DNA of 64,000 nt from Ceriagrion tenellum (taxonomy: Eukaryota; Arthropoda; Insecta; Odonata; Coenagrionidae). The stretch is from positions 56,267,136-56,331,135 of the forward strand of contig OY720632.1 of NCBI GenBank assembly GCA_963169105.1, in the 5' to 3' direction. This document shows positions 59,291 to 64,000 of this stretch, piece by piece. Made by a program: the position numbers and the translations under genes. Positions within the stretch are counted from its first letter, which is position 1, and each line of letters opens with the position of its first letter. Below the pieces are notes generated by a model. The model saw nothing but the letters and a program-made list of their open reading frames with translations, searched no databases and had not been told where the DNA came from.

Positions 59291-60225
59291 AAATGAAAAC
59301 ATAATTTATATTTAAGCGGTCAAAGGACGGTATGGTCGATGAGAGGAGAAATTTCATCGGATATCCCATTGTTTATCGAATTTGAGGCGGTTTTTCTTTC
59401 TCAGAAAGGGAAGTCTCTCCTTGATACTTCAGACCTTACGGTTGACAGGAGAAGTAAGCCATAATGAGGATAGGGAAAGAGAAAGAAATGGGAAGGGTAA
59501 GGAAGAACCATTACATGAATGGGAACGGAGGTGAGAACGCGGAATGCATGTTATATAGCAGCGGTGAGGTGGAATATTCCGATGAATAATGTTAGAAATA
59601 ATTGAAGGAAGATGTTTCCATAAATGTGCAGAGGGCGTTTTCTGAATGGCTGACAAAGGTGATGTGGTGATCGGGGAAAGGGAAGGGTAAAATTTAGACG
59701 TGGGGCATTGTTTAGAAGTACGGTGAAAGGAGATGAAGCGATATAAACAGGGAATACGGAATGGTGGTTGTGAGGGTGGCTTGGCCGAATGCTTGGAAGT
59801 TGAGAATGGAGGAAAGATTTTGGCCTAGCAGGGAGAGAAGCGACCCGAAGGAAGGAAAGAAGGAGTGGACTTAGACCAAAGGGAAAGAATGAGGGAGGAA
59901 GGAATTAAGATCAGATTTCCCTGATGGAGTTAGAAAAAGGCAGGAGTAAGGAATTTATGGTTTTTTTGTAAAGGCACCGCATATACTATTGTGTGGACCT
60001 AGATTAAATTCAGTGTAATTTACTGTTCAGTGTAAAATCGAGGATGGTAAAAGATTTCATCCTTTCCTGGAGTATTGTTCTGGGAATTCCTCTCGAGCTA
60101 AATGATCGCACGATGGCGTACGTACCTCTGCTAAAATTTCTCATCATCGTCAAGGCTGTACAACTAGATTCGTGCACCTATCTCCTCTCTCAAATCAAGA
60201 GCCTCCTATCTAAGCATCTGCCATC
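59291..60225. other. Purine-rich non-coding stretch
   Basis: No gene recognised. 59440-59960 is strongly G/A-rich on plus. 60040-60225 becomes the presumed 5' leader of the micro-exon. Confidence 0.4.
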
Positions 60226-60242
60226 ATGAAGCTATTAATCAG
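60226..60242 (+). CDS. Candidate micro first coding exon (MKLLI...)
   Basis: ATG at 60226 (A at -3) encodes MKLLI and two further bases, then a perfect donor CAG|GTAAGA at 60242/60243 (phase 2). A very short first exon that starts a signal peptide and splits it with an intron is the usual design of arthropod cuticle-protein and some other secreted-protein genes. The preceding frame from 60044 stops just before this ATG, so it would be leader sequence. No TATA box and no matching second exon were found; the acceptor candidate at 62516 gives a stop in the required frame. Confidence 0.3.
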
Positions 60243-60248
60243 GTAAGA

Positions 60249-63200
60249 ATATATTGATAAGTCACTAAAATCAGGAATCCCTCCTTAATAGCTCGCCTTA
60301 TAGTAGCGAAACTTATCTCTATCAAGCGGATCGCACTCGAAAAGCGAAATTCACGTCTACCAATTGTGTGCAGCCACCGAAATTAATCGTTCTTTCGCGC
60401 CAACTGGTTTCAGTCATTAGCTTCCTGTCAAAAAGCGGGTTTTGGACTTTTTTTCTTATTTTCACAAAAGGTGGCCCCTCGCCTGTTTTAACTCCCGCCA
60501 TGTACACGCGACCGTCGGGGAATTTCGCGTTGAAGACAATTTTTCCTCGATTTTCTCAAGATGGTTTATATGAAAAGTGGCATCCGATGGACTTGAAGTT
60601 GGGATACCAAAAGCTTCATTGCCGTGATACGTATTTTGCACTGCGGTGGAGAACGAGAGGAGAGTGGATCACAAGGAATTGCAGCGTTGCATTGCTTATG
60701 AAGTGTGGAATTGAAACTGGTTTATTTCTGATACGGAGGGAGACGGGAAGGATTAACGTTTATTTATTTTATTTTATTTGAACTAATATAACATTTATGT
60801 TCCGTCGGACCGTTATTCGGCAATAAGGTAAATGAGACACCGAGGAGCGAATATGGTGAGGTCGTATTCGTGGAAGGAAAAGATCAAGTCAAGGGAAATG
60901 GGTGGTCACCACTACGACGGACAGTATACGGGAAAACCCGTAGAGGTCCTGGAGCGAAGAGATGTGTGAGGCTTATGGGTGAGTGGGGAGAAATGGGTGG
61001 GTTGATTGATATGGGGACTTGCTTGGAGAGGGGCAATTGATGAAAAGGTTTGGACCCAAAGTGAAATCAATTGGGGAAGGATTGGTAGCAGAGAGAGAGT
61101 GAGCTGTAGAGGGGGATTGGAAGGGAGAATTTCTCTGCGGAAATGTCTGCGGCCAGATAATACTTGGAAGGGGATGATGTGTACAGTGCATAGATTGGGA
61201 GGTTCTCTCTTCTGGTTCAATCCTCCCCGGACAATAGAAGAAGTTATAGGAATGGGGGGAGTCCGTGAGGAGCGAGAATTGAATTGGGAGTGTGATTGAT
61301 TTATAAGGATGAAGGGCTGGGCGGAGACTGGAGTGGAAGGAATAAAAAACGTAGAGATCGTTAGAGAAGGAAGACATCTATTATCCCCGAGTCATTTTAG
61401 CGATATGGTACTACTCTCTTAAAAGAAGAATCCCTGTCACATCGATTTCAAGTGTCCTTTGCGGTCGTTAGTTTAGGGAATATATTTGCTAATGTTAAAG
61501 ACATGATGAATGAATATTCACAAGCTTTACTCGCTGTAAACCGATACCAATAAAGCGATAATAGGTAAATGGTTCATCTTTTACCATCCATAGTGTAGTT
61601 ACCTAAATAAATAACACTATTCCTTATTTTTCACATACGTTTTTCATGTTCCGTTTCGCACTCTCATCACCTCTCAAGCTATCAACGGGAACCTATAATT
61701 GAAACGGAGACCCATCACTGAACACCACCGTTTCTCCCCATCCTCCACCCTTACGAACCCCCACGTCAAGACCCCTTGTTAATTGTCCTGCCTCTCCTCT
61801 CCCTCCAACACCTCTCTCGCCCTGTTGACTCGCTGGAACCCTACTCATCCTCAATAGCGCACTCTGCCAACTCTCCAGCCCTGACCTCTTTGTATGCTAT
61901 TTACGTCGCACTACTCTTCCTTCCTCCAAGCTCTCTTGTCAGTCTTTTCTTCCCTTCTGTCCATATCAACCTCCTCCAATACTCGAATACCTCCGCCTCA
62001 ATACCGTCCTCCTCTAGTGCTTCTCATTCGGAAATCCTGGGAAAAAATGAGTTTCCCTCTTCCCGAATATTCTGTTCACAACCCGAGAGTTACCGCAACA
62101 CAATGTTTTTGAGTTTAATCTGTTGCCGAACGGCAGTTTGCCGTGTACGATAATCCTTCAATCATTAACATATTTATCATTGTTTTCTTACGTCACCGAG
62201 TGAACACCGTAAATTCGATCTATTTACTTTTTTATCATTTTATATCCACTTGGGCAATAAAAAGCCCTTAGTTCAAGTATTTGTGAAATTTTTAGAACAA
62301 CTTCTCTCATAATCATCGCGAAGAATACTCGTATACCCGAAATTTTAATTCTATGCGCACCATAATAGAAATGAAGAGAATCTGGGAACTCCGGAACAAT
62401 GGTGTTTCCCTCTTACCAGTTAATATTTTTCCGATCCTGAGAATTCGTGCTACTTGATGTGTTCCGGTAACTTAATTTACGATAATAAACGTAAATGTAT
62501 TATGTGTTTCTCACAGCCTATAGTATTCGCCGCATTTATAATTATTTACGCACTAATATTCTCTTTGGATTATAGAAAAGCTATTTTCAATAATTATGTT
62601 TTCCTTCATGAACGGGCACCCTTATATTCATCCCGGAAATTTTCGAGATCCCGGGTAGTTACTGGTACCAGTCCCTCTTACGTGAAGCTGGAATGTTTAA
62701 GCTCTTGACGTCTGTTTTCCTTTCCCTTGCCCTTTGCCCTTTATGCCAAAACCCCGATCCATGTCATTTTTCCACCATCTCTTGTTTCACATTTCCTGCC
62801 CGAAGGGTGTCACTTGGCTTTCAAGGTGTAGGGTTCTGAGCGATGGACGTTATTCCCTGGAAGTAAGGAGCTTGAGTAGAGCTGCCACCTGTCTTCACTT
62901 TTTTCAGATTTATTCTCATTTAATCTTGTCTACTTTTGGGGAATTGGCATGAATTTCTGGGATTACTGCCGTAAGAATAGTAAACCTACCAATTATAACC
63001 ATTTTCAATGTATGATCACGCCGGATGCTGTAGAGAAAAGTTGTGTTAGTAATAGAGTGGCTGATGGATTATTACTTTATAGCTTTTTATCTGAACTGCC
63101 AATGTTTATAATTCCGCCTTGAATATGGGTATCGTTTCCTGTTAATATTAGGTTCTTATTTTATTTATTCTACGGTGTCTTTATTCCGGAACGTAATTGG

Positions 63201-64000
63201 GACCCTCTGGACTCCTCTTGCATCTAACTCTTTCAATTATCAAACACGCAGACCTGGGAGTTAAGATATTGACTCAGGCGGGGTCCGCAACGCCACCACC
63301 GGGTCCGGCGAGTATCTTCGGATATTCCGTGAGACACCGAAACCGGAGAGCCTGCTAAAAATGCCTTTTCTACTAAAAAATCCAGACACCGTTAAGTCAT
63401 AACTCATCAGCTGGTATAAAGTCGTTTAGTATGTTTGTGTTAGCTTAGGGAATGCTCCTATGAAGGTCCTCATTTTGAGAGACATAGAACCGACAACCCT
63501 CGGGAGTCTCAGATTGAGTCGTTAGCACACATTCGGAAAGATAAAGAATGACAAGGGCAAATGAAGAAAGGACAGAGAAATGAAAAATAGCGATTTTTCC
63601 GCTCTCCTTCGGTTTAATTTTAAAGCTGTCAGTTATTATAAGCGTGAGACGAAGGAAAAAAGAAATGGCATCGAATTTGGAAGGTTGGGAATCAGCCATC
63701 AGAGGGAGAACATATCTGCAATAGAATGATCCCAATTCGGATTCCTCTCTCTGCTTGAATGACTTCGGCACGGAGTTCGTTGATTAGTGATCAACAAAAC
63801 GAAATTTCAGCGGGTGACTTGGTGTGCACAGAGAATAAAAATTCCAATGGGTAACTTTTCTCACCCTCTACACCCTCCTTTATGAAACCTTTTACTTTTC
63901 TCACACCGTCATTAGGGTGCCTCGTTTTGCCACTTTTTTCTAGGAGCGAATCTTAATACCCGGCAAAAGTTGTGTACCCTGATGGGTATTACAAATATGA
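60249..64000. other. Non-coding stretch to window end
   Basis: No gene recognised. Purine-rich at 60840-61370 and pyrimidine-rich at 61640-62000, which explains the frames at 60912-61377 and 61776-62153. A 108-codon minus frame at 63445-63771 has one hydrophobic stretch (FHFSVLSSFALVILYL) but starts from GTG and has no homology. Confidence 0.4.

Noticed and set aside
62454..62708. Second exon for the micro-exon at 60226, acceptor TTTCTCACAG at 62516
   Set aside because: In the phase required by the donor at 60242 the frame meets a stop in the third codon.
1..64000. CRISPR arrays, bacterial operons, rRNA genes, proviruses or LTR retrotransposons
   Set aside because: No regularly spaced repeats, ribosome-binding-site operons, rRNA motifs, or gag-pol/LTR structures were seen.

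Overview
This looks like nuclear DNA of an animal, most likely an arthropod (insect-like). Reasons: AT-rich sequence with no densely packed ORFs; short isolated exon-like islands bounded by GT/AG splice signals; and a repeat set of Penelope-like elements (PLEs) with GIY-YIG endonuclease, a Tc1-type transposon, several LINE fragments and two tRNA-derived SINE families. Nothing bacterial, viral or organellar was seen. The species cannot be named from the sequence alone.

Genes are sparse and are seen only as single exons. The clearest coding island is at the left edge (1-112, minus), a splice-acceptor-bounded exon running off the window. Other candidates, all predicted by eye, are: a signal-peptide first exon with a phase 1 donor (6539-6596); a TATA-driven first exon (10366-10478); a terminal exon with a nearby AATAAA (34603-34818); a compact single-exon unit with TATA box, 127-codon ORF and AATAAA (41811-42422); an exon with acceptor, start codon and donor (43111-43272); a possible membrane-protein exon (51304-51588, minus); and a micro first exon (60226-60242). 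None could be assigned a function.

Mobile DNA explains most recognisable protein homology. PLE pieces lie at 5262-5730 (+), 13752-15211 (- with an inverted + copy), 43930-44053 (-) and 53480-56680 (-). Two carry well-preserved hammerhead ribozyme motifs (5612-5680 +, 44000-44056 -) and one carries a decayed motif (13811-13853 -). A dead Tc1-type transposon (8510-9873, -) is split by a 413-bp insertion with GT...AG ends and a duplicated CAACAG. One LINE lineage is present as fragments at 19205-19500 (-), 31455-32060 (+) and 47745-48382 (+), a longer LINE ORF2 remnant at 36560-38510 (-), and a different LINE RT fragment at 15212-15400 (-). SINE copies lie at 41195-41325 and 49300-49442 (both -, one family) and 59147-59290 (+, a second family). 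A GC-rich unit with 16-bp identical direct repeats lies at 45671-46170.

The rest is AT-rich intergenic or intronic DNA with patches of strong purine/pyrimidine strand skew, which produce long spurious ORFs. The most interesting signals are the ribozyme-bearing PLE remnants, the intron-like insertion in the transposase, the inverted PLE structure and the palindrome-ended GC-rich unit.
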